A stretch of 38,463 nt of DNA from ATZT02 sp046048135 (GTDB taxonomy: Bacteria; Actinomycetota; Actinomycetes; S36-B12; UBA5976), in NCBI GenBank assembly GCA_046048135.1, contig JBJOGR010000001.1:1-38463 (forward strand), written 5' to 3'. Made by a program: the position numbers and the translations under genes. Under the pieces are notes generated by a model. It did not search any database. It worked only from the letters and a program-made list of their open reading frames with translations, and was not told the origin of the DNA. Every line of letters begins with the position of its first letter. Positions within the stretch are counted from its first letter, which is position 1. Shown in pieces: positions 1 through 8,010 of the stretch.

Positions 1-100
1 TTCTAACTAAGAATGTGTATTTGTTTTCATCCAAAAGTGAATAACTTTTTTCAGAAACTACAGGTGCTATCAAAACTTGTCTTAAATCATTTGGATTCAT
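1..100 (-). CDS. rplW: 50S ribosomal protein L23, 5' part only
   Basis: The first 33 codons of a reading frame that leaves the window at its left edge. The translation starts MNPNDLRQVLIAPVVSEKSY, and the phrase APVVSEKSY is the usual N-terminus of L23, which binds 23S rRNA near the peptide exit tunnel. The ATG follows the rplD stop with no spacer (TAA then ATG), so the two are translationally coupled. This is the expected next gene in the S10 operon (rpsJ, rplC, rplD, rplW). The rest of the gene lies outside the window. Confidence 0.93.
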   Translation of the reverse strand, partial: MNPNDLRQVLIAPVVSEKSYSLLDENKYTFLVR

Positions 101-781
101 TTATGCACCAACCTCTGCATCTGTTGAGCGACCAACTGCACTTGCAGATTTTCCAGTGCGTGGTCCATTCAAAAATTCTTCTAAAGCAAGTTTGGTAAAC
201 ACAACATCATCGGCATTTAAGACATCGTATGTGTTTAATTGTCCTGGAGAAACAACATGTAATTCTTTAACATTTCTTAAAGAGAACCAGCCCACTAATT
301 CATTTAAGGAAACAATAACTAAAACTTTTTTACCTTTAGCTACATTTCTTACTGCTTTTACACCTTGCTTTGTTGAAGGTTTGTCACCTTCCACGATTGC
401 AGATAGAACATGGATTTGATTTTCTCTTGCTCTATCACTTAAAGCAGATCTAAGTGCTGCTAATTTCATTTTCTTTGGAGTTCTTTGTTCATAATCTCTA
501 GGTGAAATTGAGTGAACATGTCCACCACCAGTCCATTGTGGAGAACGAATAGAACCTTGACGTGCATTACCGGTTCCCTTTTGCTTGTAAGGTTTTTTCC
601 CACCACCGGAAACATCTGAGTGTGATTTAGTTTTTTGAGTGCCTTGTCGAGCAGCTGCTAATTGAGCTGTTACAACTTGATGCATTAATGGCACATTGAC
701 TTGGCATTCAAATATGTCTGAAGGCAAATCTATATTTCCTGCACTTGTTCCACTTGGTGAAGTAATTTGAACACTTGGCAT
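101..781 (-). CDS. rplD: 50S ribosomal protein L4
   Basis: A 226-residue protein with the L4 hallmarks: a basic loop around residues 48-85 (KTKSHSDVSGGGKKPYKQKGTGNARQGS in part) that reaches into the exit tunnel, and a globular Rossmann-like part that includes KVLVIV and the DVLNADDVVFTKLALE C-terminal segment. The C-terminus runs about 15 residues past the usual L4 end and is Ala/Gly/Ser rich, as in other actinobacterial L4 proteins. Its ATG overlaps the rplC stop by one base (TAATG), which indicates translational coupling in the S10 operon. In E. coli L4 also controls its own operon; nothing in this sequence shows whether that happens here. Confidence 0.97.
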   Translation of the reverse strand: MPSVQITSPSGTSAGNIDLPSDIFECQVNVPLMHQVVTAQLAAARQGTQKTKSHSDVSGGGKKPYKQKGTGNARQGSIRSPQWTGGGHVHSISPRDYEQRTPKKMKLAALRSALSDRARENQIHVLSAIVEGDKPSTKQGVKAVRNVAKGKKVLVIVSLNELVGWFSLRNVKELHVVSPGQLNTYDVLNADDVVFTKLALEEFLNGPRTGKSASAVGRSTDAEVGA

Positions 782-1446
782 TATTTTTTACCTGCCTTCA
801 CGATTTGTGTTTTGGCAGCAGATCTAACTAAAACTAAAGATCCAACCGGACCTGGTACCGCACCTTTAACAAGAATTAAATTATTTTCTGGATCTACTTG
901 AGCAATTGTCATGTTCACTGTGGTGACACGATCTGAACCCATACGTCCAGCCATTTTCAAACCTTTGAAAACTCTTCCTGGTGTTGAGTTTGCACCAACT
1001 GAACCTGGAGATCTGTGTTTTCTTTCCACACCGTGTGAAGCTCTCAAACCATGGAAACCATGACGCTTCATAACACCTGCAAAACCTTTACCTTTACTTG
1101 TTCCAGTTACATCCACAGCTTCACCTGGAGCAAATGTTTCAACTTTTACTTCTTGCCCAAGTGTGTAATTGTTTGCATCTAAAGTTCTAATTTCTACAAC
1201 ATGTCTTCTTGGAGTAACTCCTGCTTTTGCAAAATGACCTTTTTCAGGTTTATTAACTTTTCTTGGATCAATTTCACCAAAAGCAATTTGCACAGCAGAG
1301 TAGCCATCTGCTTCTTTAGTTCTAACTTTGGTGACAACATTTGGAGTAGCTTTAATGACAGTTACTGGAACTACTTTATTTGCTTCATCCCAAACTTGAG
1401 TCATACCAAGTTTTTCACCCAATATGCCTTTTACATTACGATCCAT
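781..1446 (-). CDS. rplC: 50S ribosomal protein L3
   Basis: A 221-residue protein of normal L3 length. It begins with the conserved GILGEKLGMTQVW block and carries the central loop that reaches the peptidyl transferase centre: TGTSKGKGFAGVMKRHGF, then the SHG...HRSPGSVG and TPGRVFKGLKMAGRMG stretches around residues 115-170. It initiates assembly of the large subunit on 23S rRNA. It is second in the S10 operon, 20 bases after rpsJ, and its stop overlaps the rplD start by one base. An RBS-like AGAGGTGATGAG lies just before the ATG. Confidence 0.97.
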   Translation of the reverse strand: MDRNVKGILGEKLGMTQVWDEANKVVPVTVIKATPNVVTKVRTKEADGYSAVQIAFGEIDPRKVNKPEKGHFAKAGVTPRRHVVEIRTLDANNYTLGQEVKVETFAPGEAVDVTGTSKGKGFAGVMKRHGFHGLRASHGVERKHRSPGSVGANSTPGRVFKGLKMAGRMGSDRVTTVNMTIAQVDPENNLILVKGAVPGPVGSLVLVRSAAKTQIVKAGKK

Positions 1447-1466
1447 TTGCTCATCACCTCTTTTCT

Positions 1467-1775
1467 TTACAACTTAATTTCGATATCAACACCGGCTGGT
1501 AGGTCCAGACGCATTAGTGAGTCAACAGTTTTTGGAGTTGGATCCAAAATGTCGATAAGTCTTTTGTGTGTTCTCATTTCAAAGTGCTCACGAGAATCTT
1601 TATATTTAAATGGGGAACGTATAACTACGTAAACATTTTTTTCAGTTGGCAAAGGAACTGGACCTGCAACTTTTGCTCCAGTTTTGGTAACTGTTTCAAC
1701 GATCTTCTTGGCAGAAGAATCAATGACTTCATGATCATAGGCTTTTAACCTAATGCGGATTTTTTGTCCGGCCAT
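1467..1775 (-). CDS. rpsJ: 30S ribosomal protein S10
   Basis: A 102-residue protein that matches S10 over its full length: IRIRLKAYDHEVID at the N-terminus, GPVPLPTEKNVYVVIRSP in the middle, and FEMRTHKRLIDI further on. S10 sits in the 30S head and also partners NusB in antitermination in other bacteria. It opens the S10 operon (rpsJ-rplC-rplD-rplW). A good ribosome binding site (AGGAGA) lies 5 bases before the ATG. A strong stem-loop separates it from tuf upstream (1804-1840), so its transcription may be partly independent of the rpsL-tuf unit. Confidence 0.97.
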   Translation of the reverse strand: MAGQKIRIRLKAYDHEVIDSSAKKIVETVTKTGAKVAGPVPLPTEKNVYVVIRSPFKYKDSREHFEMRTHKRLIDILDPTPKTVDSLMRLDLPAGVDIEIKL

Positions 1776-1803
1776 TTACTTCTCCTGTCTTAAACTTTTT
1801 TGG

Positions 1804-1840
1804 TTTCAAGCGGAATGAGTTTTGCCCATTCCGCCTGAAA
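1804..1840. terminator. Stem-loop between tuf and rpsJ
   Basis: The arms 1804-1817 and 1827-1840 pair over 14 positions around a 9-base loop. One position is a G-U pair when read on the minus strand and an A-C mismatch on the plus strand, so it is more stable as minus-strand RNA. The T-run that an intrinsic terminator would need (1844-1849) lies on the plus strand, where no gene ends. On the minus strand, the direction of tuf and rpsJ, only A-rich sequence follows. It may be a terminator without a U-tract, an mRNA processing site, or a terminator for antisense RNA. Confidence 0.5.
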
Positions 1841-1857
1841 GTCTTTTTTATCGTTAA

Positions 1858-3048
1858 TTACTTAACGATTTTTGTAACTCTTCCTGCACCTACTGTGCGG
1901 CCACCTTCACGAATTGCAAAACGAAGACCATCTTCCATTGCAATTGGTTGAATTAATTCAACTTTCATTTCAGTGTTGTCGCCTGGCATAACCATTTCGA
2001 CACCGTTTGGTAGTTGGCAAACACCAGTCACGTCAGTTGTACGGAAGTAGAACTGTGGACGGTAGTTATTGAAGAATGGAGTGTGACGTCCACCTTCATC
2101 TTTGCTCAAAATATAAACTTGAGCTTCGAAATTTGTGTGAGGTGTTGCTGAACCTGGTTTAACAACAACCATTCCGCGTTCAACATCTTCTCTTTTTGTT
2201 CCACGAAGTAACAAACCAACGTTTTCGCCAGCTTGACCTTCGTCAAGAAGTTTACGGAACATTTCAATTCCAGTAACAATGGTCTTTTGTGAAGTTTCAC
2301 GAATACCTACGATTTCAACTTCTTCGTTAACTTTTACTTGACCACGTTCAATACGACCAGTGATAACTGTTCCACGACCAGTAATTGTGAAAACATCTTC
2401 AACTGGCATTAGGAATGGTTTATCAATTTCGCGTTTTGGAGTTGGAATGAATGAGTCAACTGCACCCATAAGTTCCATGATTGAATCTGCCCATTTTGCA
2501 TCGCCTTCCAAAGCTTTCAAAGCTGAGATGCGAACAATTGGAGTATCTTTTCCTGGGAATTCATACTTGCTGAGAAGATCTCTAATTTCTTCTTCAACTA
2601 GTTCTAACAAATCTGGATCTGCTGTGTCGCACTTATTCAATGCAACAACGATTGCAGGTACACCAACTTGACGTGCCAACAAAACGTGTTCTTTTGTTTG
2701 TGGCATTGGTCCGTCAGTTCCAGCAACAACAAGGATTGCTCCGTCCATCTGAGCTGCACCAGTAATCATGTTCTTGATGTAGTCAGCGTGTCCTGGACAA
2801 TCAACGTGTGCATAGTGACGTTGTTCAGTTTGGTATTCGACGTGTGCAATCGAAATGGTGATACCGCGTTGACGCTCTTCAGGAGCTTTGTCAATTTGGT
2901 CGAACGGAGTAAATGGATTTACATCCGGATATTTGTCGTGTAGCACCTTGGTTATCGCCGCGGTCAATGTGGTTTTGCCGTGGTCGATGTGGCCGATGGT
3001 GCCGATATTTACGTGCGGTTTTGTACGCTCGAATTTGGCCTTTGCCAC
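1858..3048 (-). CDS. tuf: Translation elongation factor Tu
   Basis: A 396-residue EF-Tu that carries aminoacyl-tRNA to the ribosome as a GTP complex. The GTPase motifs are all present: G1 GHIDHGKT at residues 19-26, RGITI (G2), DCPGH (G3), NKCD (G4), and SAL (G5). Domains II and III follow (VFTITGRGTVITGRIERG; RPQFYFRTTDVTG; GGRTVGAGRVTKI at the C-terminus). The start is GTG, chosen because it gives the standard MAKAKFERTKPHVN N-terminus and follows an AGGAGAAGC ribosome binding site. It lies 74 bases after fusA in the classic rpsL-rpsG-fusA-tuf order. Confidence 0.98.
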   Translation of the reverse strand: MAKAKFERTKPHVNIGTIGHIDHGKTTLTAAITKVLHDKYPDVNPFTPFDQIDKAPEERQRGITISIAHVEYQTEQRHYAHVDCPGHADYIKNMITGAAQMDGAILVVAGTDGPMPQTKEHVLLARQVGVPAIVVALNKCDTADPDLLELVEEEIRDLLSKYEFPGKDTPIVRISALKALEGDAKWADSIMELMGAVDSFIPTPKREIDKPFLMPVEDVFTITGRGTVITGRIERGQVKVNEEVEIVGIRETSQKTIVTGIEMFRKLLDEGQAGENVGLLLRGTKREDVERGMVVVKPGSATPHTNFEAQVYILSKDEGGRHTPFFNNYRPQFYFRTTDVTGVCQLPNGVEMVMPGDNTEMKVELIQPIAMEDGLRFAIREGGRTVGAGRVTKIVK

Positions 3049-3122
3049 TTTGCTTCTCCTCTGACCTGCGTTTTTTTATTCCGAATTTTTAGCAGTTTGC
3101 TAAATATCCGGATCTTTCTTTC

Positions 3123-5222
3123 TTACTCGCCGCGAACCTTGGCAACAATTTCTTTCGAAACTGCATCTGGTACTTGCGCGTAAGAATGAAACTGCATTGT
3201 GTAACTTGCACGTCCTTGTGTTTTAGAACGTAAGTCACCTACGTAACCAAACATTTCACTTAATGGAACTAAAGCTTTAACAACTCTTGCTCCAGCTCTT
3301 TCATCCATTGCTTGAATTTGGCCACGACGTGAATTCAAATCTCCAATTACATCTCCCATGAAATCTTCAGGAGTTACAACTTCAACATCCATCATTGGTT
3401 CTAGTAAAACTGGATGTGCTTTTCTAGCTGCTTCTTTAAATGCCATAGAGCCAGCAATTTTGAATGCAAGTTCAGATGAGTCAACATCATGGTAAGCACC
3501 ATCTTGCAAAGTTACTTTGATATCAACCATTTGATATCCAGCTAAAACTCCATTGGTCATTGCTTCTTGTGCACCATCATCAACTGAAGGAATATATTCT
3601 CTTGGAATACGACCCCCTGTTACTTTGTTAATGAATTCATAACCGCCACCTTCTGTAAGGTTTGGTTCAATATCAATAATTACGCGAGCAAATTGCCCAG
3701 CACCACCAGATTGTTTCTTGTGGGTGTAATCAACTTTTTCAACTTTCTTAGTAATTGTTTCGCGATAAGCAACTTGTGGTTTACCAACATTTGCTTCAAC
3801 TTTAAATTCTCTCTTCATACGATCTACTAGAACTTCTAAATGCAATTCACCCATTCCACCAATAATGGTTTGGCCGGTTTCTTCATCTCCACGAACGTGG
3901 AAAGTTGGGTCTTCTTCTGCAAGTCTTTGAATAGCGGTTGCAAGTTTGTCTTGGTCATTCTTGGTTTTTGGCTCAATTGCTACGTGAATAACTGGATCTG
4001 GAAAATCCATTGATTCCAACACAACTGGTTTATCTGAATCACACAAAGTATCTCCAGTAGTGGTGTCTTTAAGACCCATCACTGCAACGATTGATCCTGC
4101 TGAAGCTGATTCTTTTTCATCACGCTTATTTGCGTGCATTTGATAAATCTTGCCAATTCTTTCTTTTCTATCTTTAGTGCTATTTAATACACCTGTGCCT
4201 GGTTCTAATTTTCCAGAATAAATTCTTATGTAAGTTAATTTTCCAAGATGTGGATCACTCATAATCTTGAAAGCAAGTGCTGAAAATGGTTCTGTGTCAG
4301 ATGGTGCTCTTTCAATTTCAACTGAAGAATCACCTTGTTTGAAACCTTTGATTGAACCGATATCTAATGGAGATGGAAGATAACGAGTTACTGCGTCCAA
4401 CATTTGTTGAACACCTTTATTTTTGAAAGCTGATCCCATGATTACTGGAACTACGGTGAAGTTAACTGTGCCTTTTCTAATTGCAGCAATAATTTGTTCT
4501 GTTGTTGGTTCTTTTTCTTCCATGAACAATTCCATAATTGAATCGTCAACATCTGCTAACTTTTCAATCATTTCAGCACGTTTAGCTTTTGCTTCTTCTA
4601 ACATGTTTGCTGGAATTTCTTCAGTTCTAAATTCATCACCTTTGTTTGCTTCTAAATCCCAAACGTAGGCTTTCATGTCAATTAAATCTACGATTCCTGC
4701 AAATTCACTTTCAGTTCCAATTGGAAGTTGAAGTAAAACAACTGGAGCATTTAATCTTTCAATCAACATGTCGTAAGTGCGGGTATAAACTGCACCGGTT
4801 CTATCTAATTTGTTAATAAATGCAATTCTTGGAACTTTGTAACGATCTGCTTGACGCCAAACTGTTTCTGATTGTGGTTCAACACCTGCAACCCCATCAA
4901 ATACTGCAACTGCTCCGTCTAAAACTCTTAAAGATCTTTCAACTTCAACTGTGAAATCAACGTGTCCTGGAGTATCAATGATATTGATTGTGTGATCTTT
5001 CCAAGAACATGTTGTAGCTGCAGATGTAATAGTGATACCGCGTTCTTGTTCTTGTGGCATCCAGTCCATAGTTGCAGCACCGTCATGAACTTCACCAATT
5101 TTGTAATTAACACCGGTGTAGAAAAGAATTCTTTCAGTGGTTGTGGTTTTACCAGCATCAATGTGAGCCATGATGCCAATATTTCTAGTCTTTGCTAGAT
5201 CTAATTGAGTACCGGTTGCCAC
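3123..5222 (-). CDS. fusA: Translation elongation factor G
   Basis: A 699-residue EF-G, the usual length. It drives ribosomal translocation and, with ribosome recycling factor, subunit splitting. The GTPase domain shows AHIDAGKTT at residues 19-27, RGITI, DTPGHVDFT and NKLDRTGA; domain II includes GKLTYIRIYSG; domains III-V include GMGELHLEV, HKKQSGGAGQFARV and the C-terminal GDVIGDLNSRRGQI. The GTG start gives the standard MATGTQLDLAKTRNIGIMAHID N-terminus (shown in part). It sits 15 bases after rpsG in the str operon. No sign of a second, specialised EF-G type. Confidence 0.98.
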   Translation of the reverse strand: MATGTQLDLAKTRNIGIMAHIDAGKTTTTERILFYTGVNYKIGEVHDGAATMDWMPQEQERGITITSAATTCSWKDHTINIIDTPGHVDFTVEVERSLRVLDGAVAVFDGVAGVEPQSETVWRQADRYKVPRIAFINKLDRTGAVYTRTYDMLIERLNAPVVLLQLPIGTESEFAGIVDLIDMKAYVWDLEANKGDEFRTEEIPANMLEEAKAKRAEMIEKLADVDDSIMELFMEEKEPTTEQIIAAIRKGTVNFTVVPVIMGSAFKNKGVQQMLDAVTRYLPSPLDIGSIKGFKQGDSSVEIERAPSDTEPFSALAFKIMSDPHLGKLTYIRIYSGKLEPGTGVLNSTKDRKERIGKIYQMHANKRDEKESASAGSIVAVMGLKDTTTGDTLCDSDKPVVLESMDFPDPVIHVAIEPKTKNDQDKLATAIQRLAEEDPTFHVRGDEETGQTIIGGMGELHLEVLVDRMKREFKVEANVGKPQVAYRETITKKVEKVDYTHKKQSGGAGQFARVIIDIEPNLTEGGGYEFINKVTGGRIPREYIPSVDDGAQEAMTNGVLAGYQMVDIKVTLQDGAYHDVDSSELAFKIAGSMAFKEAARKAHPVLLEPMMDVEVVTPEDFMGDVIGDLNSRRGQIQAMDERAGARVVKALVPLSEMFGYVGDLRSKTQGRASYTMQFHSYAQVPDAVSKEIVAKVRGE

Positions 5223-5237
5223 TTTATTTTTTCCCTT

Positions 5238-5708
5238 TTACCAGCGATAGTGAGCAAATGCTTTATTTGCTTCAGCCATCTTGTGAGTGTCTTCGCGTTT
5301 TTTAACAGATGCACCTAATCCATTTGATGCATCTAAAATTTCGTTTGTTAATCTTTCAGTCATTGATTTTTCTCTACGTTCGCGTGAATAATCAACTAAC
5401 CATCGAAGTGCTAATGCTGTTGCTCTTGCAGGTTTTACTTCTACTGGAACTTGGTAAGTTGCTCCACCAACTCTTCTTGATTTAACTTCAACAGTTGGTT
5501 TGATATTTTCTAAAGCTTTTTTCAAAATTGTTAATGCGTCAGTGCCGCTTTTTTCTTTTGCGCCATTTAATGCACCATAAACAATTGATTCTGCAGTTGA
5601 TTTTTTACCGCGTGACAAAATTTTATTTACTAATTGTGTAATTAATGGTGAATTATAAACTGGATCTGAAACTAGTGGACGTTTTAACGCAGGACCTTTA
5701 CGTGGCAT
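5238..5708 (-). CDS. rpsG: 30S ribosomal protein S7
   Basis: A 156-residue S7, standard bacterial length, which nucleates assembly of the 30S head and contacts the E-site tRNA. It begins MPRKGPALKRPLVSDPVY, contains the KSRRVGGATYQVPVEV hairpin and ends with the usual KMAEANKAFAHYRW tail. Its ATG overlaps the rpsL stop by one base (TAATG), so translation is coupled to S12. S7 is the feedback repressor of the str operon in E. coli; with almost no rpsL-rpsG spacer here, the E. coli operator cannot exist in the same place. Confidence 0.97.
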   Translation of the reverse strand: MPRKGPALKRPLVSDPVYNSPLITQLVNKILSRGKKSTAESIVYGALNGAKEKSGTDALTILKKALENIKPTVEVKSRRVGGATYQVPVEVKPARATALALRWLVDYSRERREKSMTERLTNEILDASNGLGASVKKREDTHKMAEANKAFAHYRW

Positions 5709-6082
5709 TAGCTCTTCTCTTTCTTTGCGCCATAACGGCTACGAGCTTGCTTACGATCTTTAACACCTTGAGTATCTAGTGCGCCACGAATAATTTTGTA
5801 ACGAACACCTGGCAAATCTTTTACACGACCACCACGAACTAAAACAATTGAATGTTCTTGCAAATTATGTCCAACACCTGGAATATATGCAGTTACTTCC
5901 ATTCCTGAAGATAAACGAACACGTGCAACTTTTCTTAAAGCAGAATTAGGTTTCTTTGGAGTTGTTGTATAAACGCGAGTACAAACTCCTCTGCGTTGTG
6001 GTGAACCTTTTAACGCAGGAGTTTTACTCTTAGCCGATTTTTCAATACGACCTTTGCGTACGAGTTGTTGAATCGTAGGCAC
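5708..6082 (-). CDS. rpsL: 30S ribosomal protein S12
   Basis: A 124-residue S12, the decoding-centre protein. It starts with GTG (MPTIQQLVRKGR) and has the two conserved loops: TPKKPNSALRKVARVRL around residues 41-56, and GVGHNLQEHSIVLVRGGRVKDLPGVRY around residues 83-110. The lysines whose substitution gives streptomycin resistance in other bacteria (in KKPNS and GRVKDLPG) are present, so the sequence looks wild-type. It leads the str operon. A candidate promoter lies at 6164-6192, leaving about 75 bases of 5' UTR. Confidence 0.97.
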   Translation of the reverse strand: MPTIQQLVRKGRIEKSAKSKTPALKGSPQRRGVCTRVYTTTPKKPNSALRKVARVRLSSGMEVTAYIPGVGHNLQEHSIVLVRGGRVKDLPGVRYKIIRGALDTQGVKDRKQARSRYGAKKEKS

Positions 6083-6163
6083 GTTAGTGTTACTCCAGTT
6101 TCTTTTTGTGTTGGTCTTTCGATCTTGCTGAAAGTTCTAGAATCAAATGTGTGAGGGGAATCC

Positions 6164-6192
6164 CTTTTACCACTTGAGACGCGAGATACCAA
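6164..6192 (-). promoter_or_regulatory. Candidate promoter of rpsL operon
   Basis: On the minus strand, TTGGTA (6187-6192) and TAAAAG (6164-6169) are separated by 17 bases, a plausible sigma-70-type -35/-10 pair about 80 bases upstream of the rpsL start. Both hexamers deviate from consensus at two or more positions, so this is a tentative call from position and spacing only. Confidence 0.35.
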
Positions 6193-6256
6193 TCTACGCA
6201 ACACCTGCGGCGCGCCCGACATCGGGGGTCGCATTCCCAGGCGATAGCCTCGGAAA

Positions 6257-6688
6257 GTGCTGAAAAAACTAATCCTAGTAATTGCCACATTTGGGGCACT
6301 TACTGCTTGCTCACAATCAAGCCCTCAAAACGTGAGCCAAGCTGAAAATGACGATATATATGTAGTCAATTGTGTGAGTTTTGAGCAAAAACCAGCAGAA
6401 CTAGTTCTTTATTGTGCCGATGCGGGCCAGATTTTGACTGAAATCACCTGGTCTTCTTGGACCAGTCAAGAGGCCATTGGAACAGGCATTTCAACTACTA
6501 ATGATTGTGAACCCAATTGTGCTGCGGGAACCGATGTTGTGACAAATGTAGACATCAAATTAATAAAGCCAGTAATTTCGGCTGAAGGTCGACAGGTTTT
6601 TAGTCAAATTGAAATGCAATATGAAAATCCTCAGCCATCAGGTGTGATGGATGAAATATTGGATCTACCTACAGATATTTTGCGTTAA
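6257..6688 (+). CDS. Small Cys-containing lipoprotein of unknown function
   Basis: A 143-residue protein with a lipoprotein signal peptide: two lysines, a hydrophobic stretch, and the lipobox LTAC with the lipidated cysteine at residue 18. The mature part has four more cysteines (39, 53, 84, 88), which could form two disulfides outside the cell. The pattern ITWSSW, then GTG, then C-EPN-CAAGT followed by a beta-rich tail resembles small secreted proteins common in actinobacteria, for which I know no function. The start is GTG with no clear Shine-Dalgarno sequence. The stop overlaps that of the convergent histidine kinase gene by four bases. It is divergent from rpsL across a GC-rich spacer. 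Confidence 0.8.
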   Translation: MLKKLILVIATFGALTACSQSSPQNVSQAENDDIYVVNCVSFEQKPAELVLYCADAGQILTEITWSSWTSQEAIGTGISTTNDCEPNCAAGTDVVTNVDIKLIKPVISAEGRQVFSQIEMQYENPQPSGVMDEILDLPTDILR

Positions 6689-8010
6689 TTAATCTTTGAA
6701 AAACTTAATTTAATCCTTAAACCACCAAATTTAGAATCCTCTAAAGTAATTTTTCCTTTATGCTTTTCAACTATTGATTTAATGATGCTCATCCCCAATC
6801 CAAAACCACCGGTTTCTCTAGATCTAGATTCATCAATTCGAGAAAATCTTTCAAATACTTGATTTCTTAAGTCCTCCGGAATTCCTGGACCCGAATCATC
6901 AATAACAATTTCTATCTCTTCATTTTTTTCAATACTACTTATTTCAACTTTCGAATCACTAGGAGTGTGTCTAAGAATATTTTGAACTATATTTGAAAAA
7001 AGTTGTCTAATAGAATCTTCGTCAGCAAAAAATGGTAAAGGTTTAGTAATTAAGTTAATTACTTCTCTTTTAGGATTTTGAACTTTTAAATCATCAAAGT
7101 ATTCAGAGATTAATTTTGACAAATCAACAAGTTTAAATTTCTGATTTGTGGACTCATCTGCTTTTGTTAATGTTAGAAGATCTTTAACAAGTTTTTCCAT
7201 ACGCAAACTTTCAGTCTCGATTCTTGAAACAGCTCTACTTTGTTGCTCTTTGTCAAGATTTGGTTTTTGCAATATTTCTGAATAACCACGAATAACTGTT
7301 AATGGAGTTCTGAGTTCATGAGAAGCGTCAGAGACAAATTGCTTCAAGGAATTTAACATTTTATTTATGGCATTTGTTAATTCACCAAACTCGGTACCAG
7401 ATTTGGCTTTTGGCATTTTTTGGCCAAAATTACCTAAAGCCACAGCATGAGCTGCTTCCACAATTTGATTAATAGGTTTAAATGTTTTTGAAACAAAAAT
7501 CCAAGCGATAATTCCACTTAAACTAGCAATCACAAAAGCGGCTAGAACTGTTCTGCTGACTACATCATTAATTGCTTCTTGAGCACCTTTTAATGAAGCT
7601 GCCAAAACATAAATTTCATTTCTTCTTCCCTCAAAACTTAAGACTCTAAATTCGTGATCATCTTTTACTGTAATGATTTTCTTGCTGGATTCAATAATTT
7701 GTTCTCTTGTTAAATCTGGGAAAACATCATCATCTGAAATATTTCCGGCCGATAATAAAACAGTTAAACTACCATCAAATTCATATCGAGCAATAGAAAT
7801 ATATGAATCAGCCAATCCTCTAATAGGACTAAATTCATTTGCTCTCAAATCCTTTAATAATCTAGGTTCACTTATTGTGGCAATTAATGAATTATCGATT
7901 GTGGCATTAAAAGTTCTTTGGGCATTAAAAATCGCAACTCCGCCCAATATAAATACAGGAATTGCTGAGAGTAAAGCTGCCATCAAGGAGATTTGAGTTC
8001 TTAATTTCAT
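6685..8010 (-). CDS. HAMP-domain sensor histidine kinase
   Basis: A 441-residue membrane kinase. Layout: a membrane segment at about residues 8-29, an extracytoplasmic sensor of about 120 residues with no fold I recognise, a second membrane segment at about 153-175, HAMP to about 226, then HisKA with the phosphorylated histidine H231 in VSDASHELRTPLTVI. The ATPase domain shows the N box (QLFSNIVQNILRHT), G1 (IDDSGPGIP), F box (FERF) and G2 (GGFGLGMS). The order and motifs resemble actinobacterial TrcS/MtrB-like kinases. Its start overlaps the regulator stop by four bases (ATGA), so the pair is co-translated. The signal is unknown; the secreted protein that leads the operon is a candidate partner. 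Confidence 0.93.
   Translation of the reverse strand: MKLRTQISLMAALLSAIPVFILGGVAIFNAQRTFNATIDNSLIATISEPRLLKDLRANEFSPIRGLADSYISIARYEFDGSLTVLLSAGNISDDDVFPDLTREQIIESSKKIITVKDDHEFRVLSFEGRRNEIYVLAASLKGAQEAINDVVSRTVLAAFVIASLSGIIAWIFVSKTFKPINQIVEAAHAVALGNFGQKMPKAKSGTEFGELTNAINKMLNSLKQFVSDASHELRTPLTVIRGYSEILQKPNLDKEQQSRAVSRIETESLRMEKLVKDLLTLTKADESTNQKFKLVDLSKLISEYFDDLKVQNPKREVINLITKPLPFFADEDSIRQLFSNIVQNILRHTPSDSKVEISSIEKNEEIEIVIDDSGPGIPEDLRNQVFERFSRIDESRSRETGGFGLGMSIIKSIVEKHKGKITLEDSKFGGLRIKLSFSKIN

Noticed and set aside
6010..6299. Two overlapping minus-strand reading frames across the rpsL leader
   Set aside because: They overlap rpsL in another frame, have no family resemblance or ribosome binding site, and are explained by the low stop frequency of the GC-rich patch.
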